Source: a bacterium (GTDB lineage Bacteria; Sysuimicrobiota; Sysuimicrobiia; Sysuimicrobiales; Segetimicrobiaceae). From it: a DNA stretch of 64,000 bases. The notes under the pieces are model-generated. The model did not search any database. It was not told the DNA's origin and worked only from the letters and a program-made list of their open reading frames with translations. The DNA lies in NCBI GenBank assembly GCA_035307765.1, contig DATGHU010000025.1, positions 1 to 64,000 on the forward strand, in the 5' to 3' direction. The position numbers and the translations under genes were made by a program. This document shows, piece by piece, positions 26,282 to 35,934 of this stretch (position 1 is its first letter; each line of letters opens with the position of its first letter).

Positions 26282-28009
26282 GTGAGAGCCCTCGCCATCT
26301 TTTGCCTCCTGGCGGCAACCGTTGCCATCCCCCCAGTGGTTGGTGCTGCGCCGCCGTCGCTGGGGCTTCCGGGGCTGCCGCACCCCAAGGTGATGGTGGG
26401 CGAGCCCGGGCGTTTCGGGGGGACGTTCCTCGACGCCCAGGTCAGCGACCCGCGAACCTTCAACCCCATCCTTGTTCAGGAATCCACCTCATCCGGACCG
26501 ATCGGGAACCTGTTCGAGGGGTTGGTCGAGGACAACGGGGAAACGACCGAGACCGAGCCCGCCCTGGCCGAGTCCTGGACGACCAGCAAGGACGGCCGTA
26601 CGTGGACGTTCGTGCTGCGCAAGGGGATCGAGTGGACCGATGGGGTGCCGTTCACGGCGGACGACGTGGCGTTTACGTTTCAGGTCATCTACGACAAACA
26701 GATCCCCAACAGCCTGAAGGACGTCCTGAGCGTAGAAGGCAGGCCGATCCAGGTCGACAAAGTCGATGCGTGGACCGTGCGCTTCCGCACCGCCGTTCCC
26801 TTCGGCCCCTTCCTGCGGCAGATCGGCGTCCCGATCATTCCGAAGCACAAGCTGCTGGCGGCCTACACGGCGGGGAAGTTCAACCAGACCTGGGGGGTGA
26901 ATACACCGCCGCGCGACCTGGTCGGTACCGGTCCGTACATCATGACCGAGTACAAGCCGGCGCAGCGCTTCTTCTATACGCGAAACCCGCACTACTGGCG
27001 GGTCGATCAGGCCGGGCACCGCCTGCCCTACATCGACAAGGTCGTCCTGACGATCGTGCCGGACGCCAACGCCAGCCGGCTGCTGTTCCAGCAGGGAGGC
27101 ACCGACGAGTACGGGATCCGGCCGCGGGAGTACGCCGAGTTCAAGCGGGGCGAGCGCGCCGGCCACTACACCGTGTACGACGGCGGGCCGACGTTCGGCA
27201 CCGAGTTCCTGACCTTCAACGAGAACCCCCAAGGCGGCCTGGCCGACTACAAGCTGAAGTGGTTCCAGAACCAGAAGTTCCGCCAGGGGGTGGCCTACGC
27301 GATCGACCGGCAGGCGATCATCGCCCAAGTCTACGCCGGCCACGCCATCCCCCAGTACGGGCCGGAGAGCCCGGCCGACAAGTTCTTCTTCGACCCCCAC
27401 GTGATGTCGTACCCCTACGACCTCGACCGGGCGGCGGCGACCCTGGCGGAGGCCGGGCTGAAGAAAGGGCCGGACGGTGTCCTCCGCGACGCGGAGGGCC
27501 ATGCGGTGCAGTTTATCATCAGCACGAACTCCGACAACCCCGACCGCGTGGCGATCGGCAACATCATCCGCCAGGACCTCGAGCGCCTGGGGATGCAGGT
27601 GACGCTGGCGCCGGAGGCGTTCAACACGTTGGTGAACAAGCTGGTGGAGTCGTACAAGTGGGAAGCGATGGTGATGGGCCTCACCGGCGGCATCGAACCC
27701 CACAGCGGGCAGAACGTCTGGAAGTCGTCGGGCACCCTGCACATGTGGTATCCGAAGGAGCCCAAACCGGCGACGCCGTGGGAGGCGCAGGTGGACCGGT
27801 ACTTCGACCTCGCCGCCACCACGGTGAACCAGAACCTGCGCAAGGACGATTACGACAAGTACCAGGCGATCGTGGCCGAGCAGGTTCCGTTCATCTACAC
27901 CGCGATTCCGAACGCGTACATCGCGGTGCGCAATCGGTTCGGGAACATCAGGTACACCGCGTTTGGCGGTCCCTTCTGGAACTTCCCGGTGATCTACATC
28001 AAGCCCTGA
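26282..28009 (+). CDS. Peptide-type ABC transporter substrate-binding protein 1 (SBP family 5)
   Basis: The GTG at 26282 follows GGAAGGAG and starts a signal peptide (RALAIFCLLAATVAIPPVVGA). The 575-residue protein shows the family 5 pattern: DPRTFNPIL, LAESWTTSKDGRTWTFVLRK, GVPFTADDVAFTFQVIY, LVGTGPYIMTEYKP and the central KFRQGVAYAIDRQAII. Cluster-C proteins of this type bind oligopeptides, sugars or nickel; the ligand cannot be read from sequence. No lipobox is seen, so it is probably free in the periplasm. It is the first gene of the transport locus. A GC-rich palindrome follows at 28069. Confidence 0.93.
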   Translation: MRALAIFCLLAATVAIPPVVGAAPPSLGLPGLPHPKVMVGEPGRFGGTFLDAQVSDPRTFNPILVQESTSSGPIGNLFEGLVEDNGETTETEPALAESWTTSKDGRTWTFVLRKGIEWTDGVPFTADDVAFTFQVIYDKQIPNSLKDVLSVEGRPIQVDKVDAWTVRFRTAVPFGPFLRQIGVPIIPKHKLLAAYTAGKFNQTWGVNTPPRDLVGTGPYIMTEYKPAQRFFYTRNPHYWRVDQAGHRLPYIDKVVLTIVPDANASRLLFQQGGTDEYGIRPREYAEFKRGERAGHYTVYDGGPTFGTEFLTFNENPQGGLADYKLKWFQNQKFRQGVAYAIDRQAIIAQVYAGHAIPQYGPESPADKFFFDPHVMSYPYDLDRAAATLAEAGLKKGPDGVLRDAEGHAVQFIISTNSDNPDRVAIGNIIRQDLERLGMQVTLAPEAFNTLVNKLVESYKWEAMVMGLTGGIEPHSGQNVWKSSGTLHMWYPKEPKPATPWEAQVDRYFDLAATTVNQNLRKDDYDKYQAIVAEQVPFIYTAIPNAYIAVRNRFGNIRYTAFGGPFWNFPVIYIKP

Positions 28010-28068
28010 TGCGGCATCGTGGCGGTCGGGCACGGCGCAACGGCGTGAGCGCGGGAGAGGGTGGGGGA

Positions 28069-28084
28069 GGCGGGCCGGCCCGCC
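28069..28084. repeat. GC palindrome between binding protein and permease genes
   Basis: A perfect 16-base inverted repeat centred on CGGGCC|GGCCCG in the 116-base gap after the first binding-protein gene. Hairpins here often protect or attenuate the message so that binding protein is made in excess of permease. The same core recurs at 34873-34901. Confidence 0.6.
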
Positions 28085-28125
28085 CGTCCCGACGGCGGCC
28101 CTAGGGCGGGTCCTCCCCCTCGACC

Positions 28126-29100
28126 ATGATTCGGTACATCATCCGCCGGGTGATCCTGCTGGGCCCCCTGCTCGTGGGGATCACCTTCGTGTCCTGGGCG
28201 GCGATCCAGCTAGCCAAAGGCTCGGGAGACTATTTCCAGGCGCTCGTCCTCCAGTACCCGCAGATCAGCCCGGCCACGATCGCCGGGCTCCGCGCCCGCT
28301 TCGGGATGGATCAGCCGCCCTGGATTCAGTACCTGCGGTGGCTCTGGAACATCCTCCATCTGGATTTCGGACTGTCCTTTGCCTACCAGGTGCCGGTGAC
28401 CTGGCTGATCGCGAGCCGGGCGCTCAACACCCTGCTCCTCTCCATTACCTCGCTCGTCGTCGCCTGGTCGATCGCCATCCCGGTCGGCATCTACTCGGCC
28501 GTGCACCAGTACTCGATCGCGGATGGGGTGTTCAGCGCCGCCGCGTTCATCGCCATCTCCATCCCGAGCTTCTTCAGTGCGCTGCTGCTGCTGTACGCGG
28601 CGTTTTGGACGCACCTCGTGCCGCTGCAGGGGCTCACCAGCGTCTACTACGACGGCCTCCCCTGGTACGGCAAGATGCTCGACATCGCCTGGCACCTCAT
28701 CCTGCCGACGATCGCCCTCGGCGTCTTCTCCGTCGGTGGGTTGATGCGGTACATGCGCACCAATCTGCTCGACGTCCTGAGGGCCGATTACGTGAAGACC
28801 GCCCGGGCCAAGGGCGTCCCCGAGCGCCGGGTTATTTTCCGCCACGCCGTCCGGAACGCCATCAATCCGCTGGTGACCCTCTTCGGATTTGAGCTGGGCG
28901 GCCTGCTGAGCGGCGCCGCGTTTGTGGAGAACATCCTGGGATACCCGGGGCTTGGCCGGCTCATTCTGGAGGCCCTCCTGAAGAAGGACATCTTTGTGGT
29001 GATGGGGAGCCTGCTGCTCGGCAGCGTCCTGCTGATCCTCGGCAATCTCACCGCGGACATCCTGCTCGCCTACGTGGATCCGCGGATCCGGTATGATTGA
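28126..29100 (+). CDS. Peptide-type ABC transporter permease (DppB/OppB family) 1
   Basis: A 324-residue inner-membrane protein with about six helices. It opens with the family start MIRYIIRRVILLGPLLVGITFVSW shortened around the first helix, followed by the periplasmic segment that includes LRARFGMDQPPWIQYLRWL. The EAA loop that docks with the ATPase is visible at RADYVKTARAKGVPERRV ... HAVRNAINPLVT, and the end is the usual YVDPRIRYD. It forms a pair with the next gene, which starts 12 bases later. Confidence 0.94.
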   Translation: MIRYIIRRVILLGPLLVGITFVSWAAIQLAKGSGDYFQALVLQYPQISPATIAGLRARFGMDQPPWIQYLRWLWNILHLDFGLSFAYQVPVTWLIASRALNTLLLSITSLVVAWSIAIPVGIYSAVHQYSIADGVFSAAAFIAISIPSFFSALLLLYAAFWTHLVPLQGLTSVYYDGLPWYGKMLDIAWHLILPTIALGVFSVGGLMRYMRTNLLDVLRADYVKTARAKGVPERRVIFRHAVRNAINPLVTLFGFELGGLLSGAAFVENILGYPGLGRLILEALLKKDIFVVMGSLLLGSVLLILGNLTADILLAYVDPRIRYD

Positions 29101-29112
29101 GCGGACCCGCTA

Positions 29113-30243
29113 GTGGCGCGAGACCTGGCCGCCGCGCGATCGGCCGCGCAGCAGCAGCGGGAGGCGGCGCGCGCCCGCACACCGCTGCAGTTGGCCTGGC
29201 GGCAGCTGCGGCGCCACAGGCTGGCCCTGCTCAGCGGGGCGGCGCTGGTCGTCATCTACGCCGTCATGGTGTTCGCCGAGTTCCTGGCCCCCTACGCCCT
29301 CGACTTCTCCGATCGGACCCTGTTCTACGCGCCCCCGGTGGGGGTGCACCTCGTCGATGCGCGGGGGCGGTGGCACGCGCGCCCGTTCGTCTACGCCTAC
29401 CGCCTGGTCGATCCGGATCTCCGCCTCTACGGGCCCGACACCTCGCGCACCTACGACATCCACTTCTTCGTCCGGGGGTTCCGCTACCGGCTGCTCTGGG
29501 TCGTCCCGACCGACGTCCACCTGATGGGCGTCGACGACCCGGCGCGGCTCTTCCTCTTCGGCAGCGATCAGTTCGGCCGGGACCTGCTCTCCCGGATGCT
29601 CTCCGGCAGCCGGGTCTCGCTGATGATCGGCCTGTTGGTGGTCCTGATCACCTTTCCGATCGGGCTGATCCTCGGGGGGATCGCCGGCTTCTACGGCGGA
29701 TGGATCGACAACGTCATCATGCGGTCGGTCGAAGTGCTGGCCTCGTTTCCGACCTTCTATCTCCTGCTCACCCTGGCGACGGTGCTGCCGGCGACCCTCA
29801 GCAGTGCGGCCCGGCTGTTCATGATCGCCGCGGTGTTCAGCCTGGTGGGCTGGGGGGGGCTCGCCCGCATCATCAGGGGATTGGTGCTCAGCATCCGGGA
29901 GCTGGAGTTCGTGCTCGCCGCCCGGGCCGGGGGGTTGAACGATTTGCGCGTGATCACCCGGCACATCCTCCCCAGCACGTCCTCCTACGTCATCGTCGCC
30001 GCGACGCTGACGATTCCGGGGGTGATCCTGGGGGAGAGCGGGCTCTCCTATCTCGGCATCGGCGTCCAGGAGCCCAGCACCAGCTGGGGCCTCCTGCTCG
30101 CCCAGGCCCAGAGCATCGACGTCCTCACGCAGTTCCCCTGGCTGCTCCTGCCGGGGCTCGCCATCGTGCTGGTGATCCTCTTCTATAACTTTTTCGGGGA
30201 TGGTGTTCGAGATGCCCTCGACCCACGGCAGCGCTCCTCGTAA
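29113..30243 (+). CDS. Peptide-type ABC transporter permease (DppC/OppC family) 1, with N-terminal insert
   Basis: The 376-residue protein begins at GTG 29113. It has an OppC-type N-terminal helix (about 40-62), then an unusually long extracytoplasmic segment (about 63-160, FSDRTLFYAPPVGVHLVDARG onward) before the conserved LFGSDQFGRDLLSRMLSG. Five further helices follow, and the EAA loop is at ELEFVLAARAGGLNDLRVITRHILP. Typical OppC proteins are near 300 residues, so about 70 extra residues face the periplasm and may contact a particular binding protein. Its end overlaps the next gene by 44 bases. Confidence 0.92.
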   Translation: MARDLAAARSAAQQQREAARARTPLQLAWRQLRRHRLALLSGAALVVIYAVMVFAEFLAPYALDFSDRTLFYAPPVGVHLVDARGRWHARPFVYAYRLVDPDLRLYGPDTSRTYDIHFFVRGFRYRLLWVVPTDVHLMGVDDPARLFLFGSDQFGRDLLSRMLSGSRVSLMIGLLVVLITFPIGLILGGIAGFYGGWIDNVIMRSVEVLASFPTFYLLLTLATVLPATLSSAARLFMIAAVFSLVGWGGLARIIRGLVLSIRELEFVLAARAGGLNDLRVITRHILPSTSSYVIVAATLTIPGVILGESGLSYLGIGVQEPSTSWGLLLAQAQSIDVLTQFPWLLLPGLAIVLVILFYNFFGDGVRDALDPRQRSS

Positions 30244-30721
30244 GACGGCGACCCGCCCCCGGCGGGGGCTCCCCCTCGTCCCCGCCGCGATCGCCCTGGT
30301 CTTGGTCATCGTGGGCGGGGTCGTCGTCTGGAATCGGATCGCTCGGGTCCAGGAGGGGGTGGTGGTGCCTCCGGTGCCGCAGGGGGTCACCAGGGATCCG
30401 GCCACCCGAGCGCGCGGGGCCGTGGTCAGCATCTCGGGGGAGGAAAGCCATCCGCGCGCCACCTACGATCCGGCGGCGGGGACGGTGACCGTGCGCTTTC
30501 AGTCCAAGTACTACGACCCCAAGCACACCGCGGCGCTCAACCGGCAGTACCTGGCGACGGAGGGCCGGCTGGTCGTCCAGTTGATCCTGTACAACGACCC
30601 CGAGATCGGCCGGGCCGTCGTCGACCTGTACCAGGGCCGGCGGCTGCTGGCCACCGTGGGGGGGGGCCCGGCGAATTCCTACAACGACTATACGGTTCAG
30701 TATCCGAAGGATCTCCCCTGA
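30200..30721 (+). CDS. Single-pass membrane-anchored protein of unknown function
   Basis: A 173-residue frame starting inside the permease gene (ATG 30200; ATG 30212 is an alternative). It has a basic cytoplasmic leader, one transmembrane helix (about 25-44, LVPAAIALVLVIVGGVVVW), and a compact outside domain with alternating strands (AVVSISGEESHPRATYDPAAG ... VVDLYQGRRLLATVGGG). I do not recognise the domain. It is co-oriented and coupled with the permease, and the transporter ATPases follow after 167 bases, so an accessory role in this transporter is possible. The composition is protein-like and fits the local codon pattern. Confidence 0.72.
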   Translation: MVFEMPSTHGSAPRKTATRPRRGLPLVPAAIALVLVIVGGVVVWNRIARVQEGVVVPPVPQGVTRDPATRARGAVVSISGEESHPRATYDPAAGTVTVRFQSKYYDPKHTAALNRQYLATEGRLVVQLILYNDPEIGRAVVDLYQGRRLLATVGGGPANSYNDYTVQYPKDLP

Positions 30722-30888
30722 GGCCCTTCGGGCGGCGTCCGGGGGAGGCTCCCGTGACGCAAGCGGAGCGCTCCCCGGGCCCACAGGCCAGCGGCGGCGG
30801 GGAGAGGATTTGAGAGGAGCCTAATGGAATGGTGCCGTGTTGATGGGTGATGCATAACACCGGCACAAGGCCCGGGGAGGGGTGACGG

Positions 30889-31929
30889 GTGGCCGACCCG
30901 CTGCTTTCAGTCCGAAACCTGAAGACCTACTTCTATACCGACGAAGGGGTCGTTCGGGCGGTCGATGGCCTCAGCTACGACCTGCAACGCGGGGAGACGC
31001 TGGGCATCGTCGGGGAGTCGGGGTGCGGCAAGAGCGTCCACGCCCTGTCCGTGATGCGGCTGATCCCGACGCCGCCAGGCAAGATCGTGGACGGGCAGAT
31101 CTTCTTCGAGGGTCGGGATCTGCTGAAGTTGTCCGACGAAGAGATGCGGAAGATCCGCGGCAACCGGATCGCGATGGTCTTTCAGGAACCGATGACCTCG
31201 CTCAATCCCGTGCTCACGATCGGCGAGCAGATCGCCGAGGCGGTGATGCTTCACCAGCGGCTCGACAAAAGGGCCGCCTGGGGGCGCGCCGCCGAGATGC
31301 TCGATCGCGTGAAGATCCCCTTGGCCAAGCAGCGGGTGAAGGACTACCCCCACCAGTTCTCCGGAGGGATGCGCCAGCGCGTCATGATCGCGATGGCGCT
31401 CTCCTGCAACCCTTCCGTGCTCCTGGCCGACGAGCCGACGACCGCGCTGGACGTGACGATTCAGGCGCAGATCATCGAGTTGATGCGCGAGCTGCAGCGG
31501 GACTTCGGGACGTCGATCATCATGATCACCCACAACCTCGGGGTGGTCGCGGAGATGTGCGACAACGTCGTCGTGATGTACGCCGGCCGGCCGGTCGAAC
31601 ACACCGACATCAAACGGACCTTTAAGGAACCCAAACACCCGTACACCTGGGGCCTGCTGCACTCCGTCCCGAAGCTGTACGTACGGCAGGAGCGGCTGGT
31701 CCCGATCGAGGGACAACCCCCGAGCCTGATCGACCTGCCGCCGGGGTGTTCGTTCGCCCCGCGGTGCCCGTTCGCCATGGAGGTCTGCGTGCAGGTCGAT
31801 CCGCCTGACCTGACCGTGTCCCCCGGGCACACGGCGAAGTGCTGGCTGTACTCGGACAAGGCGACGGAGAAGGAGAAGGAAGCCGCCGCGGCGGCGGGCC
31901 TGGCGGCGTCGTTGAGCTCGTCCACGTAG
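30889..31929 (+). CDS. Peptide-type ABC transporter ATPase, DppD/OppD family
   Basis: A 346-residue ATPase; GTG 30889 follows GGGGAGGGG. Walker A is [12 protein letters not shown], the Q-loop region is [12 protein letters not shown], the signature is [17 protein letters not shown] and Walker B is [14 protein letters not shown]. The C-terminal oligopeptide-binding extension has the cysteine cluster [14 protein letters not shown] ... AKCW that holds an iron-sulfur cluster in some homologues. It pairs with the next gene. The only ATPase pair in the locus, it probably serves both permease pairs. Confidence 0.95.
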   Translation: MADPLLSVRNLKTYFYTDEGVVRAVDGLSYDLQRGETLGIVGESGCGKSVHALSVMRLIPTPPGKIVDGQIFFEGRDLLKLSDEEMRKIRGNRIAMVFQEPMTSLNPVLTIGEQIAEAVMLHQRLDKRAAWGRAAEMLDRVKIPLAKQRVKDYPHQFSGGMRQRVMIAMALSCNPSVLLADEPTTALDVTIQAQIIELMRELQRDFGTSIIMITHNLGVVAEMCDNVVVMYAGRPVEHTDIKRTFKEPKHPYTWGLLHSVPKLYVRQERLVPIEGQPPSLIDLPPGCSFAPRCPFAMEVCVQVDPPDLTVSPGHTAKCWLYSDKATEKEKEAAAAAGLAASLSSST

Positions 31930-31959
31930 TTCGCATCCCGGACGGGGTGGGGGGGACGG

Positions 31960-32994
31960 ATGGCAGCGAACAGCGAGATTCTCCTGGAGGTCAAGAACCT
32001 CCGCAAGTACTACCCGGTGACGAAGGGGTTCATCTTCCAGCGCCAGGTGGGGGCCGTCAAAGCGGTCGACGATATCAGCTTCTTCATCCGGAAGGGCGAG
32101 ACCCTCGGGCTGGTGGGGGAGTCCGGGTGCGGCAAGACCACCACGGGCCGGGTGATCCTCCGGCTCCAGGAGCCGACCCAAGGGGAAGCGCTCTTCGAGG
32201 GACGGGACATCTTCAAGCTCCGGAAGGAAGAGCTCCGCCGGCTCCGTCGGGACATGCAGATCATCTTCCAGGATCCGTACTCCTCGCTCAACCCGCGGAT
32301 GACCGTCGGGGACATCATCGGCGAGCCGCTGGAGATCCACAAACTCGCCCGCGGGAAGGAAAAGGTCCGGCGCGTTCAGGAGCTGCTCGAGGTCGTCGGC
32401 CTCTCCCCGTACCATGCCAACCGCTACCCCCACGAGTTCAGCGGCGGCCAGCGGCAGCGGATCGGGATCGCCCGGGCGCTCGCGGTCAACCCCAAGCTGA
32501 TCATCGCCGATGAGCCGGTCTCCGCGCTCGACGTCAGCATCCAGGCGCAGGTGCTCAACCTCCTGGAGGAGCTGCAGAAAGAGTTCGGGCTGACCTACCT
32601 GTTCATCGCGCACGACCTCTCGGTGGTGAAGCACATCAGCGACCGGATCGCCGTGATGTACCTCGGGAAGATCGTGGAGCTGGCCGCGACCGAGGACCTG
32701 TTCAGCACCCCCCAGCATCCCTACACCGAGGCGCTGCTCTCCGCGGTGCCGATCCCGAACCCGGAACTGCGCCGGGAGCGCATCATTCTGCCGGGGGACG
32801 TGCCGAGCCCCATCAACCCGCCCTCGGGGTGCCGGTTCCACACCCGGTGCCTGTACGCCGAGCCGAGGTGCAAGGTGGACGAGCCGGAGTTCCTTGACGA
32901 CGGCCGCGGGCACTTTACCGCCTGCCACGTCATGCCGTTCAAGACCCAGCGCAGCAAGGCCGCGGTGCTGCCCCGGCAGGCGGTGAACCCCTAA
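31960..32994 (+). CDS. Peptide-type ABC transporter ATPase, DppF/OppF family
   Basis: A 344-residue ATPase starting 30 bases after the OppD-type gene. Walker A is [12 protein letters not shown], the Q-loop region is [16 protein letters not shown], the signature is [17 protein letters not shown] and Walker B is [14 protein letters not shown]. The C-terminal extension has [14 protein letters not shown] and a final Cys (TACH), like its partner. [19 protein letters not shown] is the usual OppF opening. A short hairpin follows the gene (32998-33014). Confidence 0.95.
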   Translation: MAANSEILLEVKNLRKYYPVTKGFIFQRQVGAVKAVDDISFFIRKGETLGLVGESGCGKTTTGRVILRLQEPTQGEALFEGRDIFKLRKEELRRLRRDMQIIFQDPYSSLNPRMTVGDIIGEPLEIHKLARGKEKVRRVQELLEVVGLSPYHANRYPHEFSGGQRQRIGIARALAVNPKLIIADEPVSALDVSIQAQVLNLLEELQKEFGLTYLFIAHDLSVVKHISDRIAVMYLGKIVELAATEDLFSTPQHPYTEALLSAVPIPNPELRRERIILPGDVPSPINPPSGCRFHTRCLYAEPRCKVDEPEFLDDGRGHFTACHVMPFKTQRSKAAVLPRQAVNP

Positions 32995-32997
32995 GTG

Positions 32998-33014
32998 AAC
33001 CTCCCGCGGGGGTT
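32998..33014. terminator. Weak hairpin after the ATPase genes
   Basis: A 7-bp stem (AACCTCC/GGGGGTT with one G-T pair) around a CGC loop, just after the OppF-type stop codon. With no T tract it may only attenuate transcription before the second binding-protein gene. Confidence 0.35.
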
Positions 33015-33102
33015 CTCCGTATTCTCGGGGACCAATCGATGTCGCTTTTGCTTCGGGTTGGGGCATGTCTAGGATACGCATCACTTCGGGGGGCGGAGAC
33101 CG

Positions 33103-34863
33103 ATGAGGAGCCAGCGGCTGGGGGCGTTGTGTCTGGTCGGCGTATTGTTCGTGCTGACCCTGGGCACCGGTGCGCGCGGGGCCAGCGAACCCGTCAAGAA
33201 TCCGGATACGTTCGTCACGCTGCGGTACGGGGATCCCGAAAGCCTCGACCCGGCCTGGGCCTACGACACGGCGAGCACCGAGATCGTCTACCCCAACGTC
33301 TACGAGGCGCTGATCGGCTACGACGGCACCGTCCTCTCGCACTACGTGCCGATGCTCGCCACGGCGGTCCCCTCGCTGGCCAACCATCTGGTCAGCGCCG
33401 ACGGGCTGACGTACACCTTCCCGATCCGGACGGGCGTGAAGTTCCACGACGGCACGACGATGACGCCCGAGGACGTGCGGTACTCGATGCTCCGGTTCAT
33501 GCTGCAGGATCGGGACGGCGGGCCGTCCTGGCTGCTGCTGACCCCGCTGCTCGGGGTGGCCAGCACCCGCGACTCCGCGGGAAAGATCGTCGTCACCTAC
33601 GAGCAGGCGGCCAAGGCCGTGGCCGTGCAGGGGGACAACGTGGTCTTCCACCTGGCGCATCCCTATGGGGCGTTCTTGAGCATTATGGCGGCGTGGTCGT
33701 TCGTGCTGCCCAAAGCCTGGGCGGCGGCGCACGGCGATTGGGACGGCAACCCGGCCACCTGGCAGAAGTACAACAACCCCAAGCTGCAGGACCGCTACGA
33801 GTTCGACCACATGAACGGCACCGGGCCGTTCACGCTGGAGTCGTGGGACCGGCAGTCGAAGCAGATCCTCCTCACCCGAAACGCCGCGTACTGGAGAAAG
33901 CCGGCCCGCCTGGCCCGGGTGGTGATCCGCAACGTCTCGGAGTTCACCACCCGGCGGCTGGCGCTCCAGCAGGGAGACGCCGACCTCGTCGCGGTGGACC
34001 GGTCGGACCAGAGCAAAGTGGAGGGGCTGCCCGGGGTGAAAATTGAGGACAACCTGCCATTGCTCGTCCTCCAGGTGCTGCAGTTCAACTGGAAGATCGA
34101 CGCCACCGGCAATCCCGATGTGGGCAGCGGGAAGCTCGACGGGAACGGGATCCCGCCGGATTTCTTCAGCGACGTCCACGTCCGCCGCGCCTTCGCCTAC
34201 GCCTTCGACTACGGGACCTTCATCCGGGATGCGTACCGGGGAAAGGCCATCCAGCCAAACGGTCCGATCATCCAGGGGCTCCTCGGGTACACCCCAACCG
34301 CCCCAGTGGTCGCGTTCGATATCGCCAAGGCGACCCAGGAGTTCAAGGAAGCCTGGGGAGGGAAGCTCTGGGACGCCGGGTTCAAGTTTACGCTGACGTA
34401 CAACACGGGGAACTCGGCACGCCAGATCGCCTCCGAGATCATCAAGGACAAGGTGCAGGCCATCAACCCGAAATTCAAGATCGACGTCCGGAACATCCAG
34501 TGGTCGACGTTCCTCGGGGCCACCCGGGCGCACAAGGGGACCCTCTACGCGCTGGGGTGGGCGGTCGACTATCCCGACCCCGACGATTTCGCGGCGCCGT
34601 TCATGGACAGCCGGGGGACCTACCCCCCGGAAAACAGCTATAGCAACCCCGAAGCCGACAAACTGGTGAAGGAAGGCGCCGAGGCCACCGATCCCGCAAA
34701 GCGGAAGGCGATCTACGAGCAGCTGACCAAGGTGTCTTCCAATGACGTCCCCTACATCTACGAGGCGCAGCCGACTGGTTTTGCGGTGATGCGGTCGTGG
34801 GTGCGGGGATGGTACTACAACGCCGTGATCATCCAAGACTACTACCCATTGTTCAAGCAGTAG
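33103..34863 (+). CDS. Peptide-type ABC transporter substrate-binding protein 2 (SBP family 5)
   Basis: The 586-residue protein has a signal peptide (about 1-26, GTGARGA region), then PDTFVTLRYGDPESLDPAWAY and the family landmarks VPSLANHLVSADGLTYTFPI, VKFHDGTTMTPEDVRYSMLR and MNGTGPFTLESWDRQ. HVRRAFAYAFDYGTFIRDAY and a C-terminal domain follow. It is a close paralogue of binding protein 3 (36983) along its whole length but clearly different from binding protein 1. A perfect 11-bp hairpin separates it from the second permease pair. Periplasmic and probably peptide-binding; the ligand is not inferable. Confidence 0.94.
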   Translation: MRSQRLGALCLVGVLFVLTLGTGARGASEPVKNPDTFVTLRYGDPESLDPAWAYDTASTEIVYPNVYEALIGYDGTVLSHYVPMLATAVPSLANHLVSADGLTYTFPIRTGVKFHDGTTMTPEDVRYSMLRFMLQDRDGGPSWLLLTPLLGVASTRDSAGKIVVTYEQAAKAVAVQGDNVVFHLAHPYGAFLSIMAAWSFVLPKAWAAAHGDWDGNPATWQKYNNPKLQDRYEFDHMNGTGPFTLESWDRQSKQILLTRNAAYWRKPARLARVVIRNVSEFTTRRLALQQGDADLVAVDRSDQSKVEGLPGVKIEDNLPLLVLQVLQFNWKIDATGNPDVGSGKLDGNGIPPDFFSDVHVRRAFAYAFDYGTFIRDAYRGKAIQPNGPIIQGLLGYTPTAPVVAFDIAKATQEFKEAWGGKLWDAGFKFTLTYNTGNSARQIASEIIKDKVQAINPKFKIDVRNIQWSTFLGATRAHKGTLYALGWAVDYPDPDDFAAPFMDSRGTYPPENSYSNPEADKLVKEGAEATDPAKRKAIYEQLTKVSSNDVPYIYEAQPTGFAVMRSWVRGWYYNAVIIQDYYPLFKQ

Positions 34864-34872
34864 CACACGTCG

Positions 34873-34901
34873 GCGGGCCGGCCCCGGGTGGGCCGGCCCG
34901 C
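34873..34901. repeat. Hairpin between binding protein 2 and its permease
   Basis: A perfect 11-bp stem (34873-34883 with 34891-34901) and a seven-base loop, ten bases after the binding-protein stop. It shares the GCGGGCCGGCC core with the palindrome at 28069, in the equivalent position after binding protein 1. A role as message-end protector or attenuator is likely. Confidence 0.65.
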
Positions 34902-34908
34902 ACCGCCG

Positions 34909-35934
34909 ATGATCGCCTTCATATTTCGCCGGCTGCTCCTCCTCCCATTCGTCGCCCTGGGCGTGTCGCTGCTGATCTTTTCCCTGACGCAGTTCCTGAC
35001 CCCGGCGATGCGGGCCAGCCTCTACATCCACGACCCAAAACAGCTGGCGGCGCTGCCGGAGATCATCCGGAAATACCACCTCGATCAACCCGTCTACGTC
35101 CAGTACGGAGGGTGGCTCGCCCAGATCGCGCACGGGGATCTCGGCTGGAGCGAGACGGCGCGGGAGCCCGTCGCCGACGCGATCCGCGGCTACTTCCCCG
35201 CGACCTTTGAGCTCGGCCTCTACTCGTTCCTCTGCATCCTCGGGTTCGGCATCTGGCTGGGGACCCAATCGGCGGTGCACAAGGACCGGATCATCGATCA
35301 CCTCAGCCGGTTCACGTCGATCAGCGGGGCCTCGCTGCCGACGTTCGTCTGGGGCCTGCTGCTGCTGATGGTGTTCTACGGCCACTTCGGCTGGTTTGCG
35401 CCGGGGCGGCTCTCGCTCGACGCCGACCTGTTCGTGCACAGCCCCCGATTTCACGCATTTACCGGCCTCATGACCATCGACGCGGTGCTGAACGGCCAGT
35501 GGTGGGTGTTCTGGGATGCGGTGCGCCACCTGGTGCTGCCGGTGGCGACGCTGACCTACTACCTCACGGCCGTGCTCGTCCGGATCACCCGCTCCTCGAT
35601 GCTGGAGACCTTGGCCGCCGACTACGTCCGCACCGCCCGGGCGAAGGGGCTGGCGCAGCACGTGGTCGTCGACAAGCACGCCCGCCGGAACGCCCTCATC
35701 CCGGTGATCACCCTCGCCGGGCTCCTCTTCGTGGGGCTGCTGAGCGGGGTGGTGATCACGGAGACCGTCTTCAATTTCCCGGGGATCGGCCGCTGGGGCG
35801 TGGGGGCCAGCCAGCAGCTCGACATCCCCGCGGTGACCGGGTTTGCGCTGATCTTCGCCGGCCTCCTCGTGCTGGGAAACCTCTGCGCGGACGTCCTCTA
35901 CGCCGTGGTGGACCCGCGGATCCGACTGCATTGA
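34909..35934 (+). CDS. Peptide-type ABC transporter permease (DppB/OppB family) 2
   Basis: The 341-residue protein starts at ATG 34909 (MIAFIFRRLLLLPFVALGVS), the normal opening; the frame extends upstream through the hairpin, which is not coding. Six helices are evident, with the periplasmic segment LPEIIRKYHLDQPVYVQYGGW. The EAA loop is LAADYVRTARAKGLAQHVVV, followed by HARRNALIPVITLAG, and the end is VVDPRIRLH. Its stop overlaps a TTG start of the next gene. Confidence 0.93.
   Translation: MIAFIFRRLLLLPFVALGVSLLIFSLTQFLTPAMRASLYIHDPKQLAALPEIIRKYHLDQPVYVQYGGWLAQIAHGDLGWSETAREPVADAIRGYFPATFELGLYSFLCILGFGIWLGTQSAVHKDRIIDHLSRFTSISGASLPTFVWGLLLLMVFYGHFGWFAPGRLSLDADLFVHSPRFHAFTGLMTIDAVLNGQWWVFWDAVRHLVLPVATLTYYLTAVLVRITRSSMLETLAADYVRTARAKGLAQHVVVDKHARRNALIPVITLAGLLFVGLLSGVVITETVFNFPGIGRWGVGASQQLDIPAVTGFALIFAGLLVLGNLCADVLYAVVDPRIRLH

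Noticed and set aside
30907-35931. A minus-strand open frame of more than 1600 codons opposite the transporter genes
   Set aside because: It is the high-GC shadow of five well-supported plus-strand genes; its translation is rich in Arg, His and Pro runs without any domain.
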